A stretch of DNA of 11,915 nucleotides. Origin: an uncultured Chthonomonas sp. Its GTDB lineage: Bacteria > Armatimonadota > Chthonomonadetes > Chthonomonadales > CAJBBX01. Positions within the stretch are counted from its first letter, which is position 1; the number at the start of each line of letters is the position of its first letter. A program made the position numbers and the translations under genes. Location of the stretch: contig CAISOI010000917.1 of NCBI GenBank assembly GCA_903886985.1, positions 1-11,915 on the forward strand, written 5' to 3'. Shown here in pieces: positions 1 to 7,601 of the stretch. The notes beneath the pieces were generated by a model that did not search any database, was not told where the DNA came from, and saw only the letters and a list, made by a program, of their open reading frames with translations.

Positions 1-2
1 AT

Positions 3-518
3 ATCCAAATTGTAAGTGCATCCACAAATCCGGACAATGCCGCGCTCCGCCAGCAAATTCTTACCGATCCTCAAGCAACAACGACTGCTGTGGACGGAGC
101 ATCGCGCCTTATTCAAACTCAGTTTGATGAGTTGATCGGGGAGTTAAAAAAGCCAATTTGGCAGCGCAAGACAATCAAGACCTTAGACGATAATTCGTTG
201 GCTGGAAAGCTCGCGGTTATGCTTACCATCGCTTCGGGAAATGCCGTTACAGATAGGTTTGGTCAGGATCAGGCGATGGTTCAACTATTGGGAGTACAGG
301 CCGCAATTAGAAAGTTTCGCTGGGAGAATGAGAAATTGCCTGACTCATTGGCGGAATTGAAGTTAGGCAATATGGGTGTAGATCCTTTCTCTGGAAAAGA
401 ACTCCTTTATAAACGCATTGATGACCGCAGTTTTGAACTTTCTAGCGTAGGTCCGATGGACCGAGATGATGAAGGGCACGAAACGGGTAAACGCCGCCAA
501 CTCATGCTCAAGCCGTAA
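3..518 (+). CDS. C-terminal part of a protein with a pseudopilin-like tail (5' partial)
   Basis: The frame is open from the left edge without a stop, so the gene begins outside the window and only its last 171 residues are visible. The GTG at 90 is an internal valine, not a real start. The tail reads AIRKFRWENEKLPDSLAELK, then VDPFSGKELLYK, then LSSVGPMDRDD. This resembles the C-terminal module of type II secretion pseudopilin-like and large uncharacterised proteins common in planctomycete-like and armatimonad genomes: a helix followed by a YPDSL-like turn, DPFSG, and a SVGPDGxDDGG-like end. The visible part has no transmembrane segment or catalytic motif. The function is unknown; a surface or envelope role is a guess from the module. 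It converges on birA with 5 bp between the stop codons. The existence of the coding region is well supported, the identity is not. Confidence 0.8.
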   Translation: MQIVSASTNPDNAALRQQILTDPQATTTAVDGASRLIQTQFDELIGELKKPIWQRKTIKTLDDNSLAGKLAVMLTIASGNAVTDRFGQDQAMVQLLGVQAAIRKFRWENEKLPDSLAELKLGNMGVDPFSGKELLYKRIDDRSFELSSVGPMDRDDEGHETGKRRQLMLKP

Positions 519-523
519 GCAAA

Positions 524-1306
524 CTAACCAGCGCTGGAAGTTGCTGCCACAGTCTCCAAAATGGTGTCTCCCACTCTTAATTGAAGGGCGCCGCTATCGC
601 TAATGCCAACAGCAATACCTTCGACTCTATTTCCCTCGTGGTCCATAGTGTAACGAATTCCTGTGGTGGCATCATAACTGCGCCAGAGAGAAAGCACTTC
701 CTGCCACCCCTCCTCCGCCAGCATCAATAGGTTCTTACGAACAATTTCTTCGAGAGAATTTACGTCGCACAGCAATCCGGTTTCTAATTCGATGGAAGTA
801 GCAACGTCAGCGATATCTGCGGGAAACTCGGGCACATTGACATTGATGCCTATCCCGACAAGCGGAACAATTTGATCCGGTTCCACACCAGTTGCTATCT
901 CGATTAACACTCCTGCTATCTTCTTGTTCCCCACAATGACATCATTGGGCCATTTTAACTTTGGAGTGATTTCTCCATCGGTAGCAGAAGTTATTGCTTG
1001 TGCCACAGCCACTCCAGCTGCGAAGCTGATCTGCTGGGCATCAAAGGTCGCTGAGGGCGTTGGCGGAAGAAAATAAGTAATTAGCAGACAGGAATCTGGT
1101 GGCGCTACCCATGCTCCGCCGCGCCTTCCTCTGCCTTTGGTTTGAAAGCCGGCGGCGACCGCGAGAACCTGCCGGTCACCCTTTGAGAGGAGTTTACGGG
1201 CGGTATCCATTGTGGACGCAACACGGTCAACATGAAGGATGTACCGGTCGGACTCAAGTTCGATTCTTCTGCTGCCTAATCCCCACATATTGACAGGATT
1301 TATCAT
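524..1306 (-). CDS. birA: Biotin--[acetyl-CoA-carboxylase] ligase, HTH-less type
   Basis: This cytoplasmic enzyme activates biotin with ATP to biotinoyl-AMP and transfers it to the lysine of biotin carboxyl carrier proteins. The 260-residue product carries the family motifs in order: GRGRRG at 58-63 (biotinoyl-AMP loop), KWPND at 118-122, KIAGVLIE at 129-136 and GIGINVN at 151-157. A small C-terminal beta domain follows at about 215-260. There is no N-terminal winged-helix domain, so it is a monofunctional ligase that should not repress biotin genes as E. coli BirA does. I chose the ATG at 1306 because it overlaps the nadC stop as ATGA, typical of translational coupling, and leaves the catalytic domain intact. 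A longer frame reaching 1408 would only add 34 residues lying inside nadC. No strong ribosome-binding site is visible. It is the last gene of the seven-gene run. Confidence 0.93.
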   Translation of the reverse strand: MINPVNMWGLGSRRIELESDRYILHVDRVASTMDTARKLLSKGDRQVLAVAAGFQTKGRGRRGGAWVAPPDSCLLITYFLPPTPSATFDAQQISFAAGVAVAQAITSATDGEITPKLKWPNDVIVGNKKIAGVLIEIATGVEPDQIVPLVGIGINVNVPEFPADIADVATSIELETGLLCDVNSLEEIVRKNLLMLAEEGWQEVLSLWRSYDATTGIRYTMDHEGNRVEGIAVGISDSGALQLRVGDTILETVAATSSAG

Positions 1307-2178
1307 CTGGCGATATTTCCGGACGATTCTAAGTAGAGATCGAGGCTGATGTCGAGTGCCACCGCAGAATGGGTCAATGCTCCAATGGAGAGTATGTCCA
1401 CTCCGCAACGTGCGATGTCGGCGGCGGTGGATTCATTGATTCCACCTGAGGCTTCTGTAATGGCGCGACCGTTTGTCAATTTTACGGCAGCGGTACGGGT
1501 TTCGAGGTCCATATTATCGAGAAGTAGTATATCAGCGCCTGCATCAATGGCTTCGGCAACCTGTTCTAAAGTCTCGCACTCTACAGTAATCGTCATTGTG
1601 TGAGAGATTGCTTTCCTTGCCCGAGTTACTGCGGCTGTTATTCCACCCGATGCAATAATGTGGTTGTCTTTGATCATAACCGCATCATAGAGCCCCATGC
1701 GATGGTTGTGACCGCCACCAGAGATAACCGCCATTTTTTCGAGCAGACGGAGACCGGGAGTTGTCTTTCGCGTGTCGACAATTCGAGCATTTGTGCCTTC
1801 CACCAATTTTACAAATCCAGCGGTTCGGGTTGCGATACCGGATAGTCTCTGCACAAAGTTCAGTGCCACTCGCTCGCCAATCAGCACACTTCTGGCAGAG
1901 CCGGAAATCTCGCCAATGATAGTGCCTGCAGGCACGAAATCTCCATTCTCCACGCTGAAATCCACTGATAATTGAGGATCTACTTGTCGAAAGACCTCTA
2001 TAGCGACTTCTAGTCCTGCGATAACTCCCGCCTGTTTCATCTGCAATTTCCCAACTGCCTTTTGGTTTGCGGGGACCGTCGACATCGTTGTTATATCTCC
2101 GGTGCCGATGTCCTCAGCCAGAGCATTAGCTACGATTTCAGTTAAAACGCGGTTCATTATTGGTCCACTCATTTTCAT
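1303..2178 (-). CDS. nadC: Nicotinate-nucleotide pyrophosphorylase (carboxylating), QPRTase
   Basis: The enzyme converts quinolinate and phosphoribosyl pyrophosphate to nicotinate mononucleotide, CO2 and pyrophosphate, the committed step to NAD in de novo synthesis. The 291-residue length is normal. Visible signatures are AEDIGTGDITT at 21-31, DTRKTTPGLR at 135-144, GGGHNHRMGLYD at 154-165, IKDNHI at 169-174 and the late barrel strands with LDN at 220-222 and EASGGI at 242-247. These supply the Arg, Lys and His residues that hold quinolinate and PRPP. The start is uncertain. The ATG at 2178 lies 8 bp after the radA stop but has no clear ribosome-binding site, whereas the ATG at 2157 (MNRVLTEI) follows a GAGTGGA-like sequence and removes seven residues. 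nadA and nadB are not in the window. The stop overlaps the birA start. Confidence 0.95.
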   Translation of the reverse strand: MKMSGPIMNRVLTEIVANALAEDIGTGDITTMSTVPANQKAVGKLQMKQAGVIAGLEVAIEVFRQVDPQLSVDFSVENGDFVPAGTIIGEISGSARSVLIGERVALNFVQRLSGIATRTAGFVKLVEGTNARIVDTRKTTPGLRLLEKMAVISGGGHNHRMGLYDAVMIKDNHIIASGGITAAVTRARKAISHTMTITVECETLEQVAEAIDAGADILLLDNMDLETRTAAVKLTNGRAITEASGGINESTAADIARCGVDILSIGALTHSAVALDISLDLYLESSGNIAR

Positions 2179-2186
2179 AGAAATGA

Positions 2187-3593
2187 CTATTTTTCATTTG
2201 CCGGAAGCAAAACGGCCTGCATGGCGTCCAGCACATTATTTACTTTGATCAATTCCACACCGATACCGCTCATTCGCGGGGCATTGTGGTTGGCGATGAT
2301 CGCTTTGGTAAATCCCATACGTGCTGCTTCGCGAATGCGCTTTTCGACCTGAGTCACGGAGCGTACTTCCCCACCAAGTCCGACTTCACCAAGCAGAATG
2401 CAATTCGGATCGATTGCTTGATCTCGGTAATTGGAGGCAATCGCCATTGTCACTGCGAGGTCGGTTGCAGGTTCTGATAGCCGAACGCCACCCGCTACGT
2501 TGACATAGACGTCTTGTTCGCCAAGTCTCAAGCCGATCCGCTTTTCGAGTACGGCGAGAAGCATGTTCACCCGATTCAATTCGACTCCGGTTGCGGTTCG
2601 GCGCGGATTAGTGAGAAAAGATCTGGCAACAAGAGCCTGTATTTCAATCAGTAAGGGACGCGTGCCCTCCATGGTTGCCGTAACGGCAGAGCCACTGGCA
2701 TCAGCGCGTCGTTCTGAAAGCAGAACAGCGGAAGGATTCTCGACCTCCGCGAGTCCCGCTTCCTTCATTTCAAAGATGCCGATTTCATCGGTGGAACCAA
2801 ATCTATTTTTTACGGCACGGAGAATTCGGTATGAGTGATTCCTGTCGCCCTCAAAATACAGAACTGTATCCACCATGTGCTCAAGCACTCTCGGTCCCGC
2901 GAGAGAGCCTTCTTTCGTTACGTGACCAATGAGAAATACAGGTGGTCCCCCAGATTTGGCATATCTGGCGATCGCGGAAGCGCAGTTCCGTATCTGGCTG
3001 ACGGTTCCGGGCGCAGATTCTAACGAAGAGTCGTAGGTGGTCTGTATCGAGTCGACAACCACGAGTGATGGACGACAAGTCTCAATGTGATGGAGAATGA
3101 TATTGACGTCGGTCTCATTGGCGACCAGAAAAGTATCGGTTGCTGCACCGAGCCTTTCGCTCCGAAGGCGTATCTGAGTTGCGCTCTCTTCGCCAGAAAT
3201 ATAGAGGACCGTCTTTTGTTCTGCATCGGAACTATGAGCGTTCACGCGTTGAGCGACCTGCGTCATCAGCGTAGATTTGCCGATACCCGGATCGCCTCCA
3301 ACAAGTATGAGTGCTCCAGGAACAATTCCGCCTCCTAAAACTCGGTCGAGTTCCGATATTCCGCTTGCAAATCGTGCTTCGCTCTGTCCGGCTACCTGCG
3401 TAATAGGAACTGGACGACCGGAATGGGCAGGCAGTATGGTGGCGGGGCGACCCGCAGATGCGGAAGGCTTCTGGTGGACCTGAACCTCTTCTTGAAATGA
3501 GTTCCAGTCGTTACATTCAGGGCACTTGCCCACCCAACGCGGAGATTCGTGACCACACGATTGACAGACAAATTTCGTAACTGTTTTAGGCAT
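2187..3593 (-). CDS. radA: DNA repair ATPase RadA (Sms), branch-migration factor
   Basis: RadA is a RecA-like ATPase that drives branch migration of recombination intermediates in repair and transformation. All parts are present in 468 residues. The N-terminal C4 zinc finger uses C10, C13, C24 and C27. The Walker A motif GDPGIGKST is at 100-108 and the hydrophobic Walker B strand LVVVDSIQT at 177-185. The RadA-specific KNRFG motif is at 262-266. A Lon-like C-terminal domain follows from about 300, with GEVGLGGEVR at 402-411. The domain is family-typical and the Lon catalytic serine is not expected to act as a protease in RadA. The ATG at 3593 lies directly before the zinc finger. It starts 19 bp after the response-regulator stop and ends 8 bp before the longest nadC start. 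No oddities are seen. Housekeeping repair within a stress-linked run is plausible. Confidence 0.97.
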   Translation of the reverse strand: MPKTVTKFVCQSCGHESPRWVGKCPECNDWNSFQEEVQVHQKPSASAGRPATILPAHSGRPVPITQVAGQSEARFASGISELDRVLGGGIVPGALILVGGDPGIGKSTLMTQVAQRVNAHSSDAEQKTVLYISGEESATQIRLRSERLGAATDTFLVANETDVNIILHHIETCRPSLVVVDSIQTTYDSSLESAPGTVSQIRNCASAIARYAKSGGPPVFLIGHVTKEGSLAGPRVLEHMVDTVLYFEGDRNHSYRILRAVKNRFGSTDEIGIFEMKEAGLAEVENPSAVLLSERRADASGSAVTATMEGTRPLLIEIQALVARSFLTNPRRTATGVELNRVNMLLAVLEKRIGLRLGEQDVYVNVAGGVRLSEPATDLAVTMAIASNYRDQAIDPNCILLGEVGLGGEVRSVTQVEKRIREAARMGFTKAIIANHNAPRMSGIGVELIKVNNVLDAMQAVLLPANEK

Positions 3594-3612
3594 GAGATAT
3601 TATTCGCCAGTC

Positions 3613-4281
3613 TTAGTCAGTGGCTTTTTCTGCATTCAATACCTGATTTCTTGCCGCCCAGACGGCAGCTTGAACTCTATCGGAGACGCCAATTTTTGAA
3701 ATAATGTGTTCGACGTGGGTTTTCACGGTGCCTTCTGCGATAAAAAGAATGGCTCCGATTTCTCGGTTATTTAAACCTGTGGCTACCAGTCTCAATACCT
3801 CAATTTCACGCTCAGTCAGGGGAATGATTAGCTCGCCGGATGCTTCACCCTGGGAGCTAACACTTCGGAGTGATCGGACCAATGCATCTCGAGAAATGAG
3901 CATTTCACCGTTAGCGACTGCGCGTAATGTTTCAATGAACTCGTCCTGACCAACGCCTTTCAGGATATATCCAGATGCACCACCGGCAACTGCACGCGCC
4001 ATATAGGTGGGATTGTCATAGGTAGTGACCATTACGACACTGACACCGGGAGATCTCTTCTTGATGGCAATCAGGGCGTCCAGTCCATCACCACCTGCCA
4101 TCCTAATGTCTAAAAGTACCATTTCCGGTTTTGCATCTTCGAGCACCGACAGTGCTTCTTTGCCTGAGGATGCTTCTGCGACTACTTCGAACTCGGTATC
4201 TTCGAGCATGGAGCGGACCCCGCCCCTCCAGATCGCATGGTCATCAACAATCATCACCCTTGTGACAGAATTTGCAGACAT
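3613..4281 (-). CDS. NarL/FixJ-family response regulator (REC plus LuxR-type HTH)
   Basis: This is a DNA-binding response regulator of 222 residues, a normal length. The receiver domain occupies about 8-125, with acidic pocket D13/D14, phosphoacceptor D58 in LLDIRM, T86 and K108 in YILKG. The LuxR-type HTH begins at LTEREIEVL, about 155, and runs to about 213, including GTVKTHVEHI (184-193) in the recognition region. The longest frame starts at a TTG at 4311. I prefer the ATG at 4281 because GAGGA lies 10 nt upstream and MSANSVTRVMIVDDH is a usual family start. It sits 49 bp downstream of a HisKA_3-type kinase, which is its evident partner. The targets are unknown. Autoregulation of the operon is a reasonable guess, but I saw no recognisable binding site. 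It resembles DevR/NreC/LiaR-type regulators in general; I cannot assign a named orthologue. Confidence 0.94.
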   Translation of the reverse strand: MSANSVTRVMIVDDHAIWRGGVRSMLEDTEFEVVAEASSGKEALSVLEDAKPEMVLLDIRMAGGDGLDALIAIKKRSPGVSVVMVTTYDNPTYMARAVAGGASGYILKGVGQDEFIETLRAVANGEMLISRDALVRSLRSVSSQGEASGELIIPLTEREIEVLRLVATGLNNREIGAILFIAEGTVKTHVEHIISKIGVSDRVQAAVWAARNQVLNAEKATD

Positions 4282-4291
4282 TGAGTATAGT

Positions 4292-4296
4292 TCCTC
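4292..4296 (-). promoter_or_regulatory. Ribosome-binding site that decides the response-regulator start
   Basis: GAGGA on the minus strand lies 10 nt before the ATG at 4281. The alternative TTG at 4311 has no such sequence upstream, so the shorter form is the better call. Confidence 0.6.
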
Positions 4297-4330
4297 ACTT
4301 GGTTCGAACAAAGAAAATTAGGGCGAGTGA

Positions 4331-5569
4331 TTAGATCGACTGAGGCTTAGTTTCGACAATAGGAAACGTAGCCGTGATGAAAGTTCCTTTTCCCGGCTCA
4401 CTGAAGAGTGTGTGTTTGCCACTCATCAACTGTATGCGTTCAATCATACCATGTAGTCCGAAGTGTTTGTATTCGCCCTCTTTGGCGCTGAAGACAAATC
4501 CTTTTCCCCAATCTCTTACCGAGACTTGGAGTTGTTCAGTGCTGGAAGATTCATCGTGGACGATGATGGCTGCGATCTCTACCCGATTTGTCTCCGCATG
4601 TTTGCGTGCATTGGTAAGCGCTTCCTGGATGACGCGATAAGCGGTAGTCTCAAGATTTCTATCCAATCGGCGGGCAGCGATATTGTGTACGAAACTAAGA
4701 TCTTCCCAGCCGGCGCGACCTCTTTCTTCTGCGACTAATTGTTCGACTGCACCTGCCAGACCAAGGTCATCCAGAGCGAGTGTGCGGAGACCGTTTACCA
4801 TCCGGCGGGATTCCAAGACCGCATCTTTTAAATATTTCAGACCCTGCGCGAAATCGCGGTCGGCTTTTTCAAGGTTGCCATGTTTACGTGCGTTCTGGAA
4901 ACTTTCGAGATGCGCATGTGCTGCCATGACATATTGAGTGAGTCCATCATGGAGATCGTACGCGACTGCGCGGCGCTCGTCTTCCAATGCGGTCATTAGA
5001 CCGCTAACGAGTGCGCGCTGGCGCGTTTGCATTTGCAGGTTGTATATGGCGACCCCACAATGGGCAGCGAGTGCCTGAACTACGGTCTCGTCTACCGAGG
5101 TGAATCCACCGCCACCGATTTTATTAGTGAGATAGAGACTTCCAAGGCAGGTGTCTCCTCTGCGAATAGGCACTCCAAGGAAAGAGGACATAGCGGGATG
5201 ATGGTGGGGAAAGCCAACAGTCGCAGGATGATCCGCGATAGAATCAATGCGCAGAGGCTGTGTGCGATCCAACAAAAGGCCGAGGAGACCTTTGCCAGTC
5301 GGCGGTTCACCGATCTTGCTTGCGATATTTGGGTCAATTCCAGAGGTTACAAATTCCATCAGCCCATTGCCATCGCGATTTGCCACCCCGAGTGCAGCAA
5401 ATTCGGCATTGGCCAACGTCCGAGCCGCATCGGCGATGTGTTTCAGCGCTTCAACGCCGGTACGGTTGGCAAGTATATCGAGGGCAATTTTGTTAGCGGT
5501 TTGCCAGACTAGAAGCTGAACAGGATCATTGGAGAACATCTCCGCCAGTGGTTCTGTATCAACTGACAT
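4331..5569 (-). CDS. Soluble GAF-domain sensor histidine kinase (HisKA_3/HATPase_c)
   Basis: This is a 412-residue cytoplasmic sensor kinase with no transmembrane segment. One GAF domain spans about 38-178. Its signature GFPHHHPAMSSFLGVP (119-134) plus LGSLYLTNK (142-150) closely resembles the GAF domains of DevS/DosS-type kinases. The HisKA_3 dimerisation helix follows, with phosphoacceptor H207 in YDLHDGLTQ (204-212). The ATPase domain has the N box EALTNARKHA (316-325, N320), DWGKGF (353-358) and HFGLHGM (369-375). It should phosphorylate the regulator encoded 49 bp downstream. The ATG at 5569 has GGAG 9 nt upstream, and an in-frame TAA directly before it rules out extension. The ligand cannot be read from sequence. 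In DosS/DosT a GAF binds haem, but other kinases of this architecture bind other ligands, so haem is only a hypothesis. Confidence 0.93.
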   Translation of the reverse strand: MSVDTEPLAEMFSNDPVQLLVWQTANKIALDILANRTGVEALKHIADAARTLANAEFAALGVANRDGNGLMEFVTSGIDPNIASKIGEPPTGKGLLGLLLDRTQPLRIDSIADHPATVGFPHHHPAMSSFLGVPIRRGDTCLGSLYLTNKIGGGGFTSVDETVVQALAAHCGVAIYNLQMQTRQRALVSGLMTALEDERRAVAYDLHDGLTQYVMAAHAHLESFQNARKHGNLEKADRDFAQGLKYLKDAVLESRRMVNGLRTLALDDLGLAGAVEQLVAEERGRAGWEDLSFVHNIAARRLDRNLETTAYRVIQEALTNARKHAETNRVEIAAIIVHDESSSTEQLQVSVRDWGKGFVFSAKEGEYKHFGLHGMIERIQLMSGKHTLFSEPGKGTFITATFPIVETKPQSI

Positions 5570-5619
5570 TTAAATATACTCCGGTGGATTTACTGGGGAG
5601 ATCGACACGAGCATGGGAA

Positions 5620-7023
5620 TTACTCAATTTCAAATTTATCTGCATATTTGGGAATAGAGGTGTTCCAATGGAATTTATCAGTGATATGCTGTGCCATGCT
5701 TATCGCTGCATCGCCTTCTCCGTGCGTGATGAAGACCTCTCTTGGGCTGCCGGGCATACCCTCGAGCCATCGTAATACTCCTTGCCAATCCGCATGCGCC
5801 GAAAATCCTTCTATGGATTCAACATGGCATAAGACGGGAGTATCCTGTCGCATAAGTCTCACGACTTTCTCACCATCCAATATGCGCCTGCCTGTGGTTC
5901 CAACCGATTGGTATCCACAGAATACGATTGTTGCTTTTGGGTCCGGTAAAATTCGTTGTGCGTGGTGCAGCACTCTTCCACCGGTCATCATCCCCGAAGC
6001 ACTTATCAAAATTCGGACTCCAGTTTCGTTGTTCAGATGTTTGGATTTCTCGCGTGTTGCCGTGATCGCCATGTTATGTGTCGCAAGGGGCTGGATATGT
6101 CGCTCTACTAATGCTTCGGTCTCTTTGTCGTGCTCTTCCCGATGTTGCCTGTAAGCTGTGGTAGCTGCGGCTGCCATAGGTGAATCCACTCGTACTGGAA
6201 GAATGGGAATACGTTTTTCATTTTCCAGTTCGCGGAGAATATAGATCAGATCCTGCGTTCTTCCAACGGCGAACGCGGGGATCAGAATTGGACCTCCTCT
6301 TTCGATGGCCTTGTGAATCACACTAGCAAGCTGTTCTTTGGGGTCAACTGCCGCATGAAGGCGATCTCCATAAGTTGATTCAACGAGCAGATAATCACAA
6401 ATCGGCGGTGCCGAAGGGTCTTTAAGAATGGGGGTATCCAATTGACCGATGTCGCCTGAAAACAGGATCGTTCTGCCGCTGTGATCGTTGCCGGCTCCCT
6501 CGACTTCTACTAATGCGAATCGAGATCCCAGAATATGACCTGCATTGTAGAGGTTGACATTGATTCCGGGCGCGATGTTCCTCGGAACTCCTTCACCGCG
6601 AAGGACCTCAATTTGTTTCAGCGCGATGTAGGCGTCTTGTTCATCAAATAGTGGTTTGGCGGTTTCGTGGCGCGTCAAATTGTGTCGATTTCTGTAGTCT
6701 GCTTCTTCCTCTTGCAGTCGTCCCGCGTCTGGCAGCACAACTCTCAAGATGTCGGCAGTACCGGAGGAGCAGTATATAGGGCCCTTATATCCCTCTTTCA
6801 CGAGTCGGGGAAGGTATCCAGAATGGTCGATGTGTGCGTGGGTCAACAAGACAGAAGTCAACGAAGAGGGGTCAAAGGGCAACTCCTGCCAGTTCCGGTT
6901 ACGCAACTCTTTGACGCCCTGAAATAGTCCGCAGTCGACCAAGACTTTGGTCTTGCCCGATTCGATCAGATATTTGGATCCGGTGACAGTTCCAACACCA
7001 CCAAAAAAAGAAATGGAAGCCAC
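5620..7023 (-). CDS. MBL-fold/beta-CASP RNA-processing exonuclease-like metallohydrolase
   Basis: This 467-residue enzyme belongs to the beta-CASP nuclease branch of metallo-beta-lactamases, related to bacterial TTHA0252-like RNases and to archaeal/eukaryotic CPSF73. Metal-binding motifs are HAHIDH at 62-67, H163 in AGHILGS, D191 in FSGDIG and, after the inserted beta-CASP cap, H410 in FSAHAD and H434 in ITHGE. The cap begins near ESTYGDRLH (215-223) and includes SASGMMTGGR (341-350) and GYQSVGTTGRR (370-380). A complete two-zinc centre is therefore predicted, with RNA as the probable substrate. The start is a GTG at 7023, directly before the first beta-strand (SISFFGGVGTVTGS). There is no strong ribosome-binding site. 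It begins 16 bp after the uspA stop and ends 50 bp before the kinase start, so it is likely cotranscribed with both. Confidence 0.93.
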   Translation of the reverse strand: MASISFFGGVGTVTGSKYLIESGKTKVLVDCGLFQGVKELRNRNWQELPFDPSSLTSVLLTHAHIDHSGYLPRLVKEGYKGPIYCSSGTADILRVVLPDAGRLQEEEADYRNRHNLTRHETAKPLFDEQDAYIALKQIEVLRGEGVPRNIAPGINVNLYNAGHILGSRFALVEVEGAGNDHSGRTILFSGDIGQLDTPILKDPSAPPICDYLLVESTYGDRLHAAVDPKEQLASVIHKAIERGGPILIPAFAVGRTQDLIYILRELENEKRIPILPVRVDSPMAAAATTAYRQHREEHDKETEALVERHIQPLATHNMAITATREKSKHLNNETGVRILISASGMMTGGRVLHHAQRILPDPKATIVFCGYQSVGTTGRRILDGEKVVRLMRQDTPVLCHVESIEGFSAHADWQGVLRWLEGMPGSPREVFITHGEGDAAISMAQHITDKFHWNTSIPKYADKFEIE

Positions 7024-7039
7024 GATAAGAGGTTTCTTT

Positions 7040-7498
7040 CTAACGAATAATTAACACTGGGCAGTGCGAGTTATGGGTTACGCTATCCGATGTGCTGCCA
7101 AAGAGAAAACGTTCAAATCCAGTTAGTCCCCGGCTGCCTACAACGATTAGGTCTGCCTTTTGTTCGTCCGCAACTCTCACAATCGCCTCTGCCACATTGC
7201 CGGATTCGGAGAAATTGCGATAGCGAACACCCGCTTTGTCAAAGACATTGTCCGCTTCCGATATTGCCTCAGACCGTTCGTGTTCGGCGGCTTCAAGTAC
7301 GGGTTCCATGTTTGCCATCATCTCCATTCCCATCGCGTAAGGCATGGTAGGAGCGCTCGCGACAGAAGCATTAACAGGAGGCAAAACGCTGACAACCAAA
7401 AGTTCGGCATCAAACTTCTGGGCAAATTCAATCGCAGCCACGGCGGCATGGTGCGAACCGGTAGATCCATCAACACCAATGACTATTTTCGAAAACAT
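7040..7498 (-). CDS. Universal stress protein, UspA family, ATP-binding type
   Basis: This is a single-domain cytoplasmic Usp of 152 residues. It begins IVIGVDGSTGS (5-15) and ends with the ATP-binding signature G-x2-G-x9-G-S: G121, G124, G134, S135, in VVGSRGLTGFERFLFGSTS. This places it in the MJ0577-like, ATP-binding branch rather than the E. coli UspA branch. CPVLIIR closes the protein, as is normal. An unusual methionine cluster (M52, M56, M58, M60, M61, M64) lies in the variable loop after the second strand. Usps of this type usually support survival under hypoxia, starvation or oxidative stress; the exact role here is unknown. The ATG at 7498 has only a weak GGTG upstream. It is the first gene of the seven-gene run, 103 bp from the next gene upstream. 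Confidence 0.93.
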   Translation of the reverse strand: MFSKIVIGVDGSTGSHHAAVAAIEFAQKFDAELLVVSVLPPVNASVASAPTMPYAMGMEMMANMEPVLEAAEHERSEAISEADNVFDKAGVRYRNFSESGNVAEAIVRVADEQKADLIVVGSRGLTGFERFLFGSTSDSVTHNSHCPVLIIR

Positions 7499-7557
7499 GA
7501 ACAGTACACCATCGTCTTTCTGAAAGGTATTGCAACAAACGGAACGCGGGCAAACAA

Positions 7558-7586
7558 CTCATAGAACTATAGTCACATTAGCACAA
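7558..7586 (-). promoter_or_regulatory. Candidate sigma70-type promoter for the uspA operon
   Basis: On the minus strand TTGTGC and TATGAG are separated by 17 bp. They match the -35 consensus at 3 of 6 and the -10 consensus at 4 of 6 positions. The -10 element ends about 60 bp before the uspA ATG. The intergenic position is right but the match is modest. No operator for the response regulator was recognised. Confidence 0.25.
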
Positions 7587-7601
7587 ATCTGCACTTATGC
7601 C

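Noticed and set aside
1307..1408. N-terminal extension of BirA by 34 residues
   Set aside because: The segment lies wholly inside nadC, has no family similarity I can see, and the ATGA overlap start at 1306 gives the normal domain boundary.
4282..4311. Longer response regulator starting at TTG 4311
   Set aside because: No ribosome-binding site precedes the TTG, while GAGGA precedes the ATG at 4281; the extra ten residues match nothing in the family.
5027..5512. 161-residue plus-strand frame opposite the histidine kinase
   Set aside because: It is antisense to the GAF domain and has no recognisable features; a coding shadow.
5570..5614. 14-codon in-frame ATG-to-TAA frame just before the histidine kinase, a possible leader peptide
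   Set aside because: It sits in a 50-bp operon spacer, lacks its own ribosome-binding site and has no regulatory residue run; short frames of this size are expected by chance.
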